A DNA stretch of 64,000 nt from Adineta ricciae (taxonomy: Eukaryota > Rotifera > Eurotatoria > Adinetida > Adinetidae). The stretch covers positions 13,524 through 77,523 of the forward strand of contig CAJNOJ010000413.1 of NCBI GenBank assembly GCA_905250025.1, given 5' to 3'. The notes beneath the pieces were generated by a model. The model had not been told where the DNA came from, did not search any database, and saw only the letters and a program-made list of their open reading frames with translations. Position 1 is the stretch's first letter; each line of letters begins with the position of its first letter. Of this stretch, positions 12,266 to 25,200 are shown one piece after another. The translations under genes were made by a program, and so were the position numbers.

Positions 12266-13500
12266 TTTCTTATTTTTTTGACGTAGAAGGTGCGTGTGAG
12301 TACTTTAAAGATATGAACACAAGGGTGCTGATATAACTCGATTGTCTATAAATATCTGCATGATCAAAACGTAGGATAATACGATAAGAAACTTGTTTCT
12401 CACTACTTTCATATACGAAAGTGTGATTCATGATATAAGTTTTTCAAAGGAAAAAATCCGCCTTACCGATTAGTTAGTGTGAACTCTTGCACTTGTGTAA
12501 AGCGGGTGACATATTACAAGACTTCTCACATTAGTAGATCCCCTAAAGTAAATTTTACGAAAAGCACATCAGAAGACCCTCTACTCATAATAAAGAATTC
12601 TTGTAATTTCTCATCTACAAGAGTCGATTTCTTAATCATTTTTTGTTTGTATGTATTTTTAGGTAAAATAAAAGAACGTTTTGCTCTTCCCATAGTCATC
12701 AAAATAGTATATAAGAGTATGCTACTGGAAGTAGGTGATCAAATAACAAAGTAATCGTTACCCTTCATTAATCACCTTTTCAACACGAAATAAACTAAAT
12801 AATCTGAGGCTATTAGCTCCGGTGACTTCGAATTTAAATGTGAGAAGTGTCCGCAAACTCTCATGAAGGGATTCTCCGCGGAAAGGAATTTCCCAAATAT
12901 AAAATATTAATATTGTTTTTCATAGGTCGAGATTGTGCAGCATATCGAACTATTTATGAATCAATAATTTTTTTAAAAGTATGCTGTAGAGAAATATGAT
13001 AAAATTTTGTATCTTATATCAAAATCTTATGATATGCATCCTTCAATTGAATGTAAATGACTATGTCTTAAAAAGACCTTTTTGAAACAGAAAATTTATT
13101 GTTCTATAGACTATTAGATTTGTTCGGTACAATCTAAGTTCATGAAAACCAATACTTGGTATTCTCAAGGCCTTTTTTTAGAGATTACTTTATAAAGACA
13201 TAGACCTTCTCACATCCATATTCGAAAGCAGTCGAATTGTTAACCTCTGACTCTTTATTTCTTGGTCGCAAAGCAATTAATCAGTTGCACTGGCTGCAAC
13301 GTAATCAGTGAATATAGAATATTCTATGTTTACCGATAGAAGTATTTTCGCTAAAGCTTCGTTCCACACGGGAAATATCCACCTCCTGTTTCTAAAACTT
13401 AATTCTAGTGAATAAACAACATCGTATGATAGAATAGCATGGTAATAAGCCATATTCATCCAATCTGTCAGTATACACGCGAAAAACGTGGCTATTTAGA
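12266..13500. other. Upstream region of the fusion gene, no gene seen
   Basis: AT-rich sequence upstream of the minus-strand start. It should hold the promoter of the fusion gene but I can point to no specific element. Small open frames here have no recognisable content. Confidence 0.4.
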
Positions 13501-13536
13501 GGACATAATAGAAGACCTTCCTCTTCTATTATGTCC
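13501..13536. repeat. Perfect 15-bp hairpin
   Basis: GGACATAATAGAAGA and its exact complement are separated by a 6-base CCTTCC loop. It lies about 70 bp before the MITE at 13609 and may be a relic of another element. It is not followed by a T-run that would suggest a terminator. Confidence 0.7.
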
Positions 13537-13608
13537 CGAGCTTTAACATAAATGGACGACATCCTATTTTATTTCAAGCGATTATACCTTTGGGGAAACA
13601 TGGACATA

Positions 13609-13890
13609 CACTGAAAAATTCCGGACAATGATAAGCCCTCAAAAAAGGTTTATAACTGAAAAATTCATTTATCACGCTGCTCTATCTCTCGATGAACCCT
13701 TTTTACATTGATGAACCGGATTAACCTTCAATAAAGAGTTTATCATCACCTATAAGAAATCCGCTTTTTGAGGGTTGGTCCGGTTCATCAATGTAAAAAG
13801 GGTTCATCAAAAGATAGAGTAGCGTGATAAATAGATTTTTCAGCTATAAACCTTTTTTGAGGGCTTATCATTGTCCGGAATTTTTCAGTG
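13609..13890. mobile_element. 282-bp MITE with TA target duplication
   Basis: The element starts with CACTGAAAAATTCCGGACAA and ends with its complement. The inverted arms run about 113 bp (13609 to ~13722 and ~13779 to 13890) with few mismatches, leaving a loop of only ~55 bp. It is flanked on both sides by TA, the hallmark of Tc1/mariner-type insertion. No transposase frame is present, so it is non-autonomous. Confidence 0.85.
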
Positions 13891-14175
13891 TACCTCTGTT
13901 GAATACTAGCTGCCGCAATCGCATTCACTATAAAAACATTTTCTCAAGCTCTGCACCAAAATTGTTTCTAGACAATACTTGAGGCATACATTTTGTTAAA
14001 AGAAATTTGTGGGAGGTTTACAAGCTAGCGGGCACATGAAAATAAGCGCTTTTGAAAAACAACAGGAAAGTATATACAGTCTAATGATTTATTAACGTAC
14101 ATTTACAACGAAAAATATTTTCTAATCTACACTTCAGTGTAAGTAAGCTTGTGTTTTCATAACTAGGATATATTA

Positions 14176-14912
14176 GGGGTGGGTTACTTACTTAACTTAA
14201 AATTAAGTTAAGTTTTGCTACTTAGCGTTCAATAGTGCACTGTAAAAAAAGCGTTGAATTATAAACCCTCGAAAAGGATTGATAGACGGGGCACGAACTC
14301 TTTTAGGTTTATGAACGTAATGTACCCTCTCCTAAACCATTTTTTTCATAAATTGCGTAAGGGATTCTTATACGTTGGACTTTCATAAACCCGTTAGGAT
14401 AGATGACCATTGATATAACCTTACAGTGTTTGTTCATGTGCCCTTCAAAGGAGCCGTATAAAAGAAAAGCGGTTTTCGACGGTTTTTTAACTTCATAAAC
14501 CCTTGAAAGGTATTTGAAAGTGCAATGCATAACATACCCTTCGTATTACTTATAAGATTCACGAGCTCCTGAAAAAGGTTCGTTATTCTGTGCCTTTTTT
14601 ACGGTGTAAGTATTCAGCTTTTTTTACTTAATGCTTAATTATTTAATATTAGGCAATTAACTGACCACGACTTCTTGAACTCTTTTTTATACGAATGTCT
14701 GTCGGTTCTCGTAGATACTCTCATAGTATGGGACTTGAAGGCCTACAGATATTTGTTAAGAAAGGAGTTTGAGAATTAGGGATAATTTAATTGGCTAATA
14801 TTAAATAATTAAGTCATCCTAAAAACATTTAATTACTTAATACTAAGTGTTAAATAAAAGAGCTAAATTAAGTGACTTAATTAAGTTGAATTGGGAGTAA
14901 GTGACCTACCCT
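14176..14912. mobile_element. AT-rich MITE with 12-bp target duplication
   Basis: The sequence TAGGATATATTA occurs directly on both sides (14164-14175 and 14913-14924). Inside, the left end GGGGTGGGTTACTTACT and the complement of the right end AGGGTAGGTCACTTACT pair at 14 of 17 positions. Subterminal sequence is made of TTAAGT-type words. A second MITE sits inside it. The long target duplication would suit a Mutator-like family better than hAT or mariner, but this is tentative. Confidence 0.7.
14238..14606. mobile_element. MITE nested in the 14176-14912 element
   Basis: The left end CACTGTAAAAAAAGCG and the complement of the right end CACCGTAAAAAAGGCA form terminal inverted repeats. The right flank is TA; the left flank is TG, possibly a decayed TA. 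Internal sequence repeats the motif ATAAACCC several times, a word also present in the arms of the MITE at 13609, so the two families may be related. Confidence 0.55.
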
Positions 14913-15044
14913 TAGGATATATTATCCCATTGCGTTAGAACCTCTCACATGGGGCATTTTGAGGTTCAACCAAATACTTTCCTGAAAGTGAGCCTCTTTA
15001 CAGCGGACATAATTATAGGACTGGAGGATCTCTGGGTACATCTA

Positions 15045-15330
15045 GCAAACTGAATCCGATTATGTAGATCATAGATATTTATATCGAAACGTTTTTTTTC
15101 GAAAAGACTTGTATTTCCCACACAGATGGGCCGGTGATTTTTTTAGAATTTTCAGAGCAACTCATCTGTTTCCTGACCATTTCTTCCAGCATTCGAACTC
15201 GACCAAGATATTGATGAGTCAATCCTGTGTATAAAAATTTCGACTGAGTCGTATACATTTTTGGAGAAATATCAGATAGATGTCTGAACACACTGATCAA
15301 GTCTAGTGTATACTCACATTTGCGTACAGA
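15045..15330 (-). repeat. Dispersed hairpin-ended repeat, copy 3
   Basis: On the minus strand this copy has the degenerate palindromic head (CTGTACGCAAATGTGAGTAT) followed by the shared core containing CTCATCAATATCTTGGTCGA. It is more diverged than the copies in the 46-49 kb block. Confidence 0.5.
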
Positions 15331-17871
15331 AAAATATTTTTGTAATGCATGTTAATGTGCTGAATACGAGTATCTCAATTACATTCCACGATAGCAATTC
15401 CTTTCGAAATGATACCAGAAATAAGGCACGTCTCCTATTGATTTATTCTATTTGGGTCAGTATTTGTGCGCTACTGGAAGTATATTTAAGAGCAACTGCA
15501 CGGGAATCACGACCGAACGCTACAGAAGACTACTCAATTCGGTTCTCAATTTCGTGGAAGACACATGTAGTTTTTTAAGGAACATAGTTTTTCTTGCCAA
15601 TACGTTTAAAAACCCGAATAATCACAGGATTTAAGTTTTTTTCACTTCTAAACTTTTTATTTTGTCCAAATAAGGACAAGAATTTCTAATGAAATTTTGA
15701 ACAGAAGATTGAAATGGACTAATCAACTCATAGAAAACTGATCTTTGTCGCTACAGGGTGAAAAAAAATAGATTGTGTAGTGAAAGTTATCATAAAAATA
15801 TTCCTGAACTGTTCTTCGTGGAAGATGGCAAAATTGTTGAATCTTCTTACTCGAAGGGATGATTCTCTAGCGAAAACGACATGATATTCTAAGAAATTGT
15901 TAAAAACTTAACAACTTTTGTACAGACCGTTCATTTATAGGTAGTTTTGCTTTCTATGGAAATGCTTCGATAAAATTTCTCCATTTCAAGAAATTTCGTA
16001 ATGAACGATACTTTCAAAATAACTTCACAATGGTCTGAGATAATTCACTGGAATTTTCAGCGCAGAGCGAACTAATTAAACTTTATATATTTGTAAAAAA
16101 ATTTCGTAAGGCCTGGCCCTTTCGAACGCGAATTTTTCACCCATCAAGTCCTCAGAAGTCAGATGGCGAATTTTATCACTATATACAGATCTATTACCTA
16201 TTCATCGGCAGTATTTTTCGCTGATAGGCGAAAGAACATAATTTACCTAGAATCTTGGGTTACTTTTAATGGTGATATGTTTTTCTAGTAACACTGAGCA
16301 CAGTTGATTCAAGCCATCACGCGAAACTCATTTTGCATACTATTCTGTTAAAGGTTCCAAAATGTTTTTGTCACCTTTAGATAAATTTTGAGAAGAGTTC
16401 TTTGCAGAAACTCTATTTCCAAACTTTATAGACAAAAATTATGGGAATCCCATTTAAGTGCGGTTGATTTTCGAATCAGCTCGATAGAATTCGCTCAAAA
16501 TTTCTCTCAGACTTCATTATCGATCGCTATCAGAGGAAGATGGCAAAGGTTTGGGATTCCTCATTACGCGGGGTCGGTTGGTGCACTTCTGCATTGGCTG
16601 CTGGGCGATCAGAGATGAAAACAATCTTTTTCTTTGTGATAATTCCGAAATACACAGAGTAGTTCAAATTTCGTGCTGACTCCGAACATGTTCGCCTCGA
16701 AAATTAGGTTTTTGGTTCGAATAAATAGGTTCGTAGCCCTCCGTCTCTTATGAAACGTTTTCCCAAGATGGCATATAATAAGATACAATTGTTGGCTTTG
16801 GAGCTCCGCGTGAATGTTGCTATGTGCAGCTAAAAACCAGTTTTATTGAAAATAAAAAAAGATATTAGTGTTGGTATATCAGCGGGTGTTTGTGAAGGAT
16901 TTTTCAGAAATGCGCAAATACAAATATTAACTGTTCCGTAGGTTTTCATAAGAATTCTATCAACGAAGTAGTTTCAAATTAATTAACTTCTTCTTGTTCT
17001 GATGTGATCATCTATTGTGGATGCGCAAAGTCTAGACTCAGTAAGCTTCTGCTCCGATCTATTTAGTTTATGTCGTCATTTTATTCATTTTTCTCGATCC
17101 AAATGCGGACGCTGTCACTAGGTCGACCGTCTATCCTTATTCTTCCATGTATGAGAGATCCATCTGATGAATTCTTAGGTTTTTCGAACCCATATCACGT
17201 CAGTACATGATAATGCATGACTATTATATATGTCGGATGGCTCACCATTATTTGATAGGTAGAATTGCTTAACAAAATCCTAAATACAATTTACCTTTGT
17301 ATCTGCGCACCCTCAAATTTCTCTACGCTTTAGCGTCGATAGAATGAGCATTCGTAAGGACAACTGGTATGCCACCTTTCAAAATGGACTATTTGCGTTG
17401 TTCGCGTTGCTTAGCAATCCCTCAAGAAAAAAAAGAAAATATGCACGAATCAATCTATATGTTTGATAATGGTTGTATGTTATAGAATATTGTGTCTTTT
17501 CAGTAGGGGTATTGCTCTATCTTTACTTTATAAAATAAACATAAAGATTTTTGTTACCCCCTCCCCTCCCTCTCCCAGTTCAGTAGACCCTGGGTCTTCT
17601 AATATGTCTTTCAGGTAAAAGTTCTTCATAATTTTGAAATCTTCACATTTCTTAATTGGAACCGTTCGATCTGATCGTAGAACATATCGTCTACCATGAT
17701 AAGAGATTTTCGTCCTGCTATTGTAATACAATCGATAGCAGTCTTCCAAAAGAGTTCGTGTCAAGACAATAATGAGCGTTTTGAAGAATCATAGAAGCAG
17801 CAATAGTTTACGATTCTTAAACGTTTATTTCAACTTCAGATTCATGCGAGCTATTTAAATCATAGATGCGC
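15331..17871. other. Gene-free interval
   Basis: About 2.5 kb of AT-rich sequence. Short open frames have no recognisable motif, and no tRNA or clear repeat is seen. Confidence 0.5.
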
Positions 17872-19681
17872 GTTTCCATGGGAAAGCATCAGGTCCATTC
17901 GGCGACCACCTCCGATTTTGATGAAACTTTCTGGGTTTGTGGAGCTTTTCAAGCTGAGCATTTTGATATAAAGTTTTTCGATTTGACCTTTCTTTCGAGG
18001 AGATATAGATCAAATACTAACAGCATCATTTTTTTTTTTAAATTTCTTGAAAAATGAAAAGTCGACGTTTTACCGAAAAAATCTCAATATTTTATCATGG
18101 CTTGTTCGAATTTCAAAACCAATGGCATATTCGGAATCCTCAAGAGAAACTGCATCAGAATCCGTGAAAGTTTTTATTTTACTCATAGACTTTTTATCTT
18201 CTACTACGTCTGCCATATTGACTTCCGAGCCCTCACATCCCGAGCTTTGTGGAGGAAAATCTTGTACTAAAACCGGAATGAACGGAAGGTTTCAAATAAG
18301 CAGTTCGATAGAGAAAAACGAGCTCTACAAAGTGTGCTATTTTGTTTCCTGGCCTCATTCGGTTTAGAGTACGAAAAGCACTAAAAACATGCTAAAATCT
18401 CCTTTTGCATGGTTTTTCGCACGTTTTCTCGAAAAAGTTTTGCTATTTCACTTACGGCATCGAAAGAGACCTGAAGAATCTTGTAGAAATTTTTGAGGCG
18501 AACATTTTGGTGCCAAAATATTCAAAATTTGCACTAGTGGCGGAGCCAGGATTTTATAGGGTACTTGATCTCCGTTTCAGAGCATGGGTCCCACTTAAAA
18601 CTGATGGAGGATAATATTGGTGGCAAACCATGAGTTTCTGTCGAGCGATTCCTGCGATCGGATTTCGCTAAAAACACTAGCATTTTCCTGAGCCGTCCCC
18701 CAGAAAATCTTCAATACTGTTAACAGTGACTCCTTTTTGAAAATGCTATACAAAGCTACATCAAATCTCATCCACAGATTTCAAATTTCAGTCAAAAATG
18801 CGTTTTTGACTGAAATTTGAAACCTGTCGCTGAGATATGATGTTTCTGTGTAGATCATGTTCAANCTAGCTATATTCTATGATGACCCTTAGAAAATCCA
18901 GGAAATCCATGTTTCGGATCCGAGACCGTCGGAATCCAATGCGATTCCGTCACCAGGATTTCATCGGATCCATCGAATTCCTGTAGGATCTGATAAAATC
19001 CTGGGTCCGCCATTAGTGCAAACGTTGAATATTTTGTCACCAAAATGTTCACCTTAAAAAGTTCTACAAGATTCTTCAGGTCTCTTTCGATGTCGTAAGT
19101 GAAATAGCAAAAATTTTTCGAAAAAACGCGCGGAAAACCACGCAAAAGGCGATTTTAGCAGGTTTTAGTGCTTTTCGTACTCTAAATCGAATGTGGCCAG
19201 GAAACAAAACAGCACACCTTGTAGAGCTCGTTTTTCTCTATCGAACTGCCTATTTGAAACCTTCCGTTCACTCCGGTTTTAGTGCAAGATTTTCCTCCAC
19301 AAAGTTCGGGATTTGAGGACTCGGAAGTCAATGTGGCGGACGCAGTAGAAGATAAAAATTTTATGAGAAAAATAAAAATTTTCATGGATTCTGATGCAGT
19401 TTCTCTTGGGGATTCCGAATATGCCATTGGTTTTTGAAATTCGAGCAAGCCATGATAAAATATTGAGAGTTTTTCGGTAAAACGTCGACTTTTCATTTTT
19501 CAAGAAATTTTAAAAACTCAAAAATGATGCTGTTAGTATTTGATCTATATCTCCTCGAAAGAAAGGTCAAATCGAAAAACTTTATATCAAAATGGTCAGC
19601 TTGAAAAGCTCTACAAACCTAGAAAGTTTCATCAAAATCGGAGGTGGTCGCCGAAGGAACCTGATGCTTTGCCATGGAAAC
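17872..19681. mobile_element. 1.8 kb foldback with about 687-bp arms
   Basis: The segments 17872-18557 and 18993-19681 are inverted copies along their whole length, diverged by small substitutions. Each arm keeps a related open frame of roughly 105 codons with the shared peptide ELCGGKSCTKTG, in opposite directions, but no known domain. The inner arm ends carry a hAT-like terminal word, TAGTGGCGGAGCCAGG, facing its own inverted copy. The ~435-bp loop has a second, perfect hairpin and a single N at 18865. It looks like a large foldback transposon, though the N leaves open that the two halves were joined in assembly. Confidence 0.7.
18779..18822. repeat. Perfect 20-bp hairpin at the centre of the foldback
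   Basis: TTTCAAATTTCAGTCAAAAA is followed by a TGCG loop and its exact complement. It lies within about 25 bp of the midpoint of the 1.8 kb foldback. Confidence 0.85.
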
Positions 19682-20504
19682 ACCCAGCTGTGTTCTTGAA
19701 GCGATGGTCAAGGAGTAAGATGTTCAGAAGTTTCGCACTCATAGTACGGCATAATAAAGCTAATATTATGTTTAAATCAATAGAGACGTAAACAACAATA
19801 TATCTTATACGTCCACTTTTCTCTTCATTTTTTTCTTTTGCTTTCAAAGAAAACAATACAGACGCGGCGATCGATGCCTGGGTTGTAAACAAAATATCGA
19901 CGATAAAGTGACATATCTCACTACTGACGAACACGTCTATCCATTAAGAAAAATAAAGGAAAAAGTCAGAAAATTCGGATACAATAATAGACCGGGCCTT
20001 CTAATTGACTGGATAAATATAATTTGTAATTGGGTCTTCTAAACTGAGGAGGGGTTTACTTCATTTTTTACTATAAAGGGAAATAAAGAATAAAGGAAAA
20101 ACATTTTTCCTCGCAAGCTCCACATTACATCTTTTTCAGATAGTTTACACAAAACTAGGAGACTATAGGACATAAAAAATTTCCCAATAAAGTTTTTTTC
20201 TTTAAATCTTCTATGAATCAGCTTCATTTACTGATATTATCTTATACCAGAATGTCACTGGTGAAAAAAAAACAACTAAGCTTGATGTTTCCTGTTGGTA
20301 TATCAATTATTTATCTGTTTATGGAGTAGTAGAAATTAATTTCTTTATCCTTTATGTTAACTTTATTTTTCAAAGTGAAAATAAAGAATACAGATTTTCT
20401 TTATTTCTTTATAAAATTAAAATAAATTAACACCCCTACTTTTCAGATATTTTTATCTTTCAAATAATTCTTTGGCAGCATTTTTGCGACTCCATCCATT
20501 TCAA
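19682..20504. other. Region upstream of the NRPS, no gene seen
   Basis: AT-rich DNA directly before the first NRPS exon. It presumably holds the promoter. I see no coding frame joining the NRPS in phase, so the start is placed at the first in-frame ATG, 20505. Confidence 0.4.
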
Positions 20505-22086
20505 ATGTCTTTGAGTATGGAAATCGCGCTCTCACAGAAAATAAAGAAGCAGCAGATGGTACCAATGCTATCACCAAGTGTCATTCCCGCTACTGGACTT
20601 GCGCAGAGCATAGCTTCTTTTGCTCAACAACGTATTTGGTTCGATGAAAAATCTCATCATAATTCTGCGACATCATCAATTGCAAACAATCTTTTATTAC
20701 CGTTAGTGATTAAGGGTGGTTCGATGTCAATAGAGTATATTCGTACAGCAGTGGATACTGTTCTTGAACGACATACGGTTCTTCGAACAGCCATTCAGTT
20801 TGATGAAGAATGTGGAAAGGTGATTCAACAGGTGCAACCCATGGTGAAAAGCTGTAGTTATTCTTTTCAACTAACAAAGATGAGTCTTCAATCTCAAGAT
20901 GAGATTGGCGATTTACTCAAAAACGAATCTCTGAATCGATTTGCTAAATTAGAGCAAGGTTTGGTTGTCCGTTGTCATGTGGTAAAGATAAGATTTGATG
21001 GCGATATGGAAAATATTTATCCGGATGACCTTATTGTCTTTGTATTTCATCGCGTTTCTTTTGATTATAACTCTGCTGCTTCGTTTATCACTGCTTTTAC
21101 GCAAGCGTATGATCAAAACGAATGTAATGTTACGAATTTGCAATATATTGATTTTACTCTGTATGAGGATCAACAATTGATCAATGGAAACTTAAATTCT
21201 GAGATAGTGATAGCTCAACAGTTTTGGCACAAAATGATCAATGATTATAGTTTGGATGAGAAATATCCACTGCCACTCACGTTTATGCTAAGAGATGAGA
21301 TACATTCTGAACGAGAATATCGCACATCATTTGTTCTTAATTCAAATTTAATGAAAGCTCAAATTAAATTTGCAGTCTCACATAATGTATCTATGTTTCA
21401 GCTTGGATTGGCATGCTATTTTCTTCTTATCTATGAATTAAATGATCGCACTATTAGCGATTTATGTGTGACTTGTCCTACAGAAAATCGACCAGTAGTC
21501 GACACGAAATCAATGATTGGTGCATTTGTGAATATATTACCATATCGTATTCGAATCAATGCCAATGATAGTTTTATTAACTTAGTGAAGCAGATTTGTC
21601 AATTGGACACTGACATTCTTAAACATTGTCAACTACCTTATCAGCAAATCGTTAGTGGAAACAAAAACTTATGTTCCAGAAAAATTCCATATCATTTTTC
21701 TTATGATTCAGTTTGCTTACTTCCACTAGATGAAATGATATTAACAACAAAGACAAAGGACGCCACATTAAGTTTATATACCGATCACCCATGGTTGCAT
21801 GTTAACGGTGCTAGTTCTACTGATTTTGCGTTAAAAATGATCTACGATCAGTCTAGTCGAACAACTTACTGTACTTTTGAATGCAGAGGTGACTGTTACG
21901 ATGATATGACAACAGCCAGTATCGGTCAACACTTTCATAATCTTCTCTTATATATTTTTGGTCAGAGAACGGAAAATAATGGATTCGATCCAACACGTGA
22001 AAAAATTGGAAACTTCTCTCCTCTACAGATATCTATTCCAAATTCCTTAGAACTTTCTCAGTATTTACCAAATGTAACCGAAACAA
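20505..22086 (+). CDS. NRPS exon 1: condensation domain Ca1 (probably inactive)
   Basis: This exon encodes the N-terminal condensation-family domain. The C1 motif is seen as ASFAQQRIWFDE, and the C5-like motif as IGAFVNILPYRI. The His-His-x3-Asp-Gly catalytic motif is altered to FHRVSFDYNS: the second, catalytic His is Arg and the Gly is Tyr. Condensation activity is therefore doubtful, and the domain may be a scaffold or a relic. The start is the ATG at 20505; the frame is open a little further upstream without an ATG, so an unseen 5' exon remains possible. It ends at an AGTAAG-type donor with one base of a split codon, which joins exactly to the Cb1 exon at 22257. Confidence 0.85.
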
Positions 22087-22256
22087 GTAAGTCTTTCAAA
22101 ACTAGCTATTCTAGACTACTCGTTCGTAAACGCTTATAAGTTAAAAGTTACATACGGCGAAAAACATTCTGATTTGGTTAAAAATTTCAAAATCTCTTCG
22201 GACTTCAAAACGCAAGTTTTTTTCTAGTATACAAGGATAATGATGGATCATTCTAG

Positions 22257-25200
22257 GTCCAGCATCCTATATGCAAACTCGAATTTGGTTGGATGAACGA
22301 AGAAGACATTGTGATTTTAACAAACCACAAGCAGCAACTTACAACATAGCATTTTTTTATCGTCCTTTCCATGACAATACTTTGTCAACAAATCAGCTAT
22401 GTCAAGCTCTCCAACTCATTATCAACAAACATCATGCCCTTTGTACATCATTTATATTCGATACTGCTAAGGATTTGCTCATGCAGCATATCCTCGATCA
22501 GAAAGATAACAAAGGCAATACGTTTTCAATCGTCGAAAGCATGTATGACACTGATGAACAATTAACTGATATCCTGTATAATGAACAGACTAATTCGAAA
22601 CTCTTTGATTTATCTCTAGGTCTTGTATTTCGATGCCATATCGTCTATCATAAACACACCTCTAGAAAAGGTATAGTCGGTGAAAGAGACGTGCTCATTT
22701 TAAATTTCCATCATGCTGTATTCGATCTTTCATCAATGAACATATTTCTTGATGATCTTAATCAAGCTTATACAACGAATCAACTTCGAACTGATGACGA
22801 TAGTTTACTAGATTCTTTAAAATGTAAATATATATCATTCGCATACTTCTTTGTCATAAAATGCAATATTTCTTCTGTATCGATTAGATACAATCATTGA
22901 ACAACAAATGCCAATGCCTACTGCTACTATGTTTTGGTTTAGTACACTTCGTGGTTGCAATATTGATCAGTTACCACCATTACCATTTGATCGTTATCGT
23001 GTTTCGAGTAAATCTCAAACAAATCATGGGATATCTATTACTTTCAATTTTGACCAAGATTTATCGCGTAATTTTCTTTCTTATGGGTCATCAAATCATA
23101 TTAAGCCTGAATATATAGCACTTACTACTTATTATGCATTTTTATCCAAGTTAACAAATGGAGAAAAGGATTTATGTATCGGAATGAATGCAGATGGCAG
23201 ATACAGAGATGAATTAAAATCAGTGATTGGAATGTTTGATAATGTGTTTCTATTACGATGTCAATTAGATCCTCATTGGTTTTTCCCTCAATTAACCAAG
23301 TCTGTTTGTGAAATGGCAACAAATTGTAAAAGATATTCTTATTTTCCATTTCAACGCGTTCTAAGTCAACATTCAAGTACTTCGGAGCTTACGTTTCCTA
23401 ATACATTTTTCGCATTTCAATCTACTAAAAATGAAATTAACAAGAATAAAATTAGTATCGGTGATTGTTATATGTATACCATGCGCCTTCCAGTTAAAAC
23501 AAGGGAAGGTGAAATACCAAGTAAATATGATTTTATTCTTAGTATTAAACATGATATGAATATAGATCAACTTTCCTGTACGATTAATGCGTCACATGAT
23601 TTATTTAATGTTGAAACAATTGATAAGATATCACAACGATTTCATGCGATGTTAGATCAGTTATTTATATCTGGTGATATTCAGATGAATAAGTCACTCA
23701 ATGAATTATCATTAATATTACCACATGACCGATTACTTATGAAATCGATCAATAATACAGAAATATCGCCCCCTTCTGTCACTTGTATACATCATCAATT
23801 TATTTATCAAGCAATGAAATATTCACAAAAACAAGCTGTTGAGCTTGATGAGCAATCTTTGACATATTCTGAACTTTTATATTACACACAATTGTTATCC
23901 ATGCATATTTTGAATCATCATTTAGTCATTCCAGGTAAAATCATATGTCAATGTGTAAAGGCTAGTATATCAATGGTAAGTAAATCAATCAAATATACTA
24001 TTTAATGCGGGAGAATATTGTTTATTAGGTAATTGGTATGATGGCAATCGAAGTGACTGGTAGTATCTACTGTCCACTTTCGCCTCAAGACCCTCGAGAC
24101 AGACTGTATTCACTAATCGAACAAACTCAATGTCGTCTAGTTCTTGTTCATTCAATGACACAAAATATGTTTCATGATAAGTATCTTAAACTCAATATTG
24201 ATACTACGATTAATATTGATAAGATAGCTAATGATGATTATCTCGATCGACTATCGCGCGTAGAAGTCACTTCGGAAAGCATTGCGTATGCAGTCTTTAC
24301 TAGTGGTTCGACCGGTATTCCTAAAGCTGTGAGCTTATATTCCTTTTTATGTAATTTTATACTATTAATAGCATCCTCTTTGTAGTCCCAAGTACGTCAC
24401 CGAAATTTTTCATGTTATATTCATTCAGTTGTATTGGTCAGTTCTCTCAGCAATATGGACATAGTGATACAGTTGGCTGGCTGTTCTTTTGATACTCATG
24501 TCGATGAGATTCTAGGGGCACTTATTAGTGGCTCAACACTTATTATGCTGCGTCCAGAAGGAAATATGGATTTTGAATATATAGCCACAACGTTGACTAA
24601 AAAGCAGCTCACCTACATTGGTAGTGTACCAAGCTTTTTCGATGGTCTTCTTAGTTTTCTTAGAAGCAATGATCGGACAGCAATTCTAGAATCATTTCGG
24701 TTAATTTGTATTGGCGGTTAGTAACTTTCTGAAATCGGCTGTATTCGCATGAATGTATTTCTAATTCTTTTGTTTTAGGCGAAACTCTTTCTGTTAAAAT
24801 GGCGAGTCTGCTGAAATCCAGTGTGTCTCACAATTGCCAAGTTCTAAATTTCTACGGACCAACTGAAGCAACAATCGGTTCTACTTTTTGTCTGGTTGAT
24901 AATATATCTAACGTAATGAGTATACCTATTGGGCAATTACTTTCCAACTATACATGTTTTGTTGTCGACGAGTTTTTCCAACCTGTTACTGCAAATCAAG
25001 AAGGTGAGCTGTTTGTTGGTGGTGAGGGCGTCTTTGCTGGCTATCTCGGCCGAGAAGATTTAACCGCGAAAGCACTTTTCGATTTCAATGGGTCGAGATA
25101 CTATCGTACAGGTGACCTTGTTAAAATAGATAATAATGGCCTTCTTTATTTTATTGGTCGAAAGGATTTTCAAATTAAATTACGTGGACAACGTATTGAA

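Noticed and set aside
12479-12754. Open frame of 91 codons
   Set aside because: No family motif, no ATG in a good context, no splice partners, and composition like the surrounding AT-rich DNA.
16388-16618. Open frame of 76 codons
   Set aside because: No recognisable domain and no neighbouring exon joins it in phase; likely chance.
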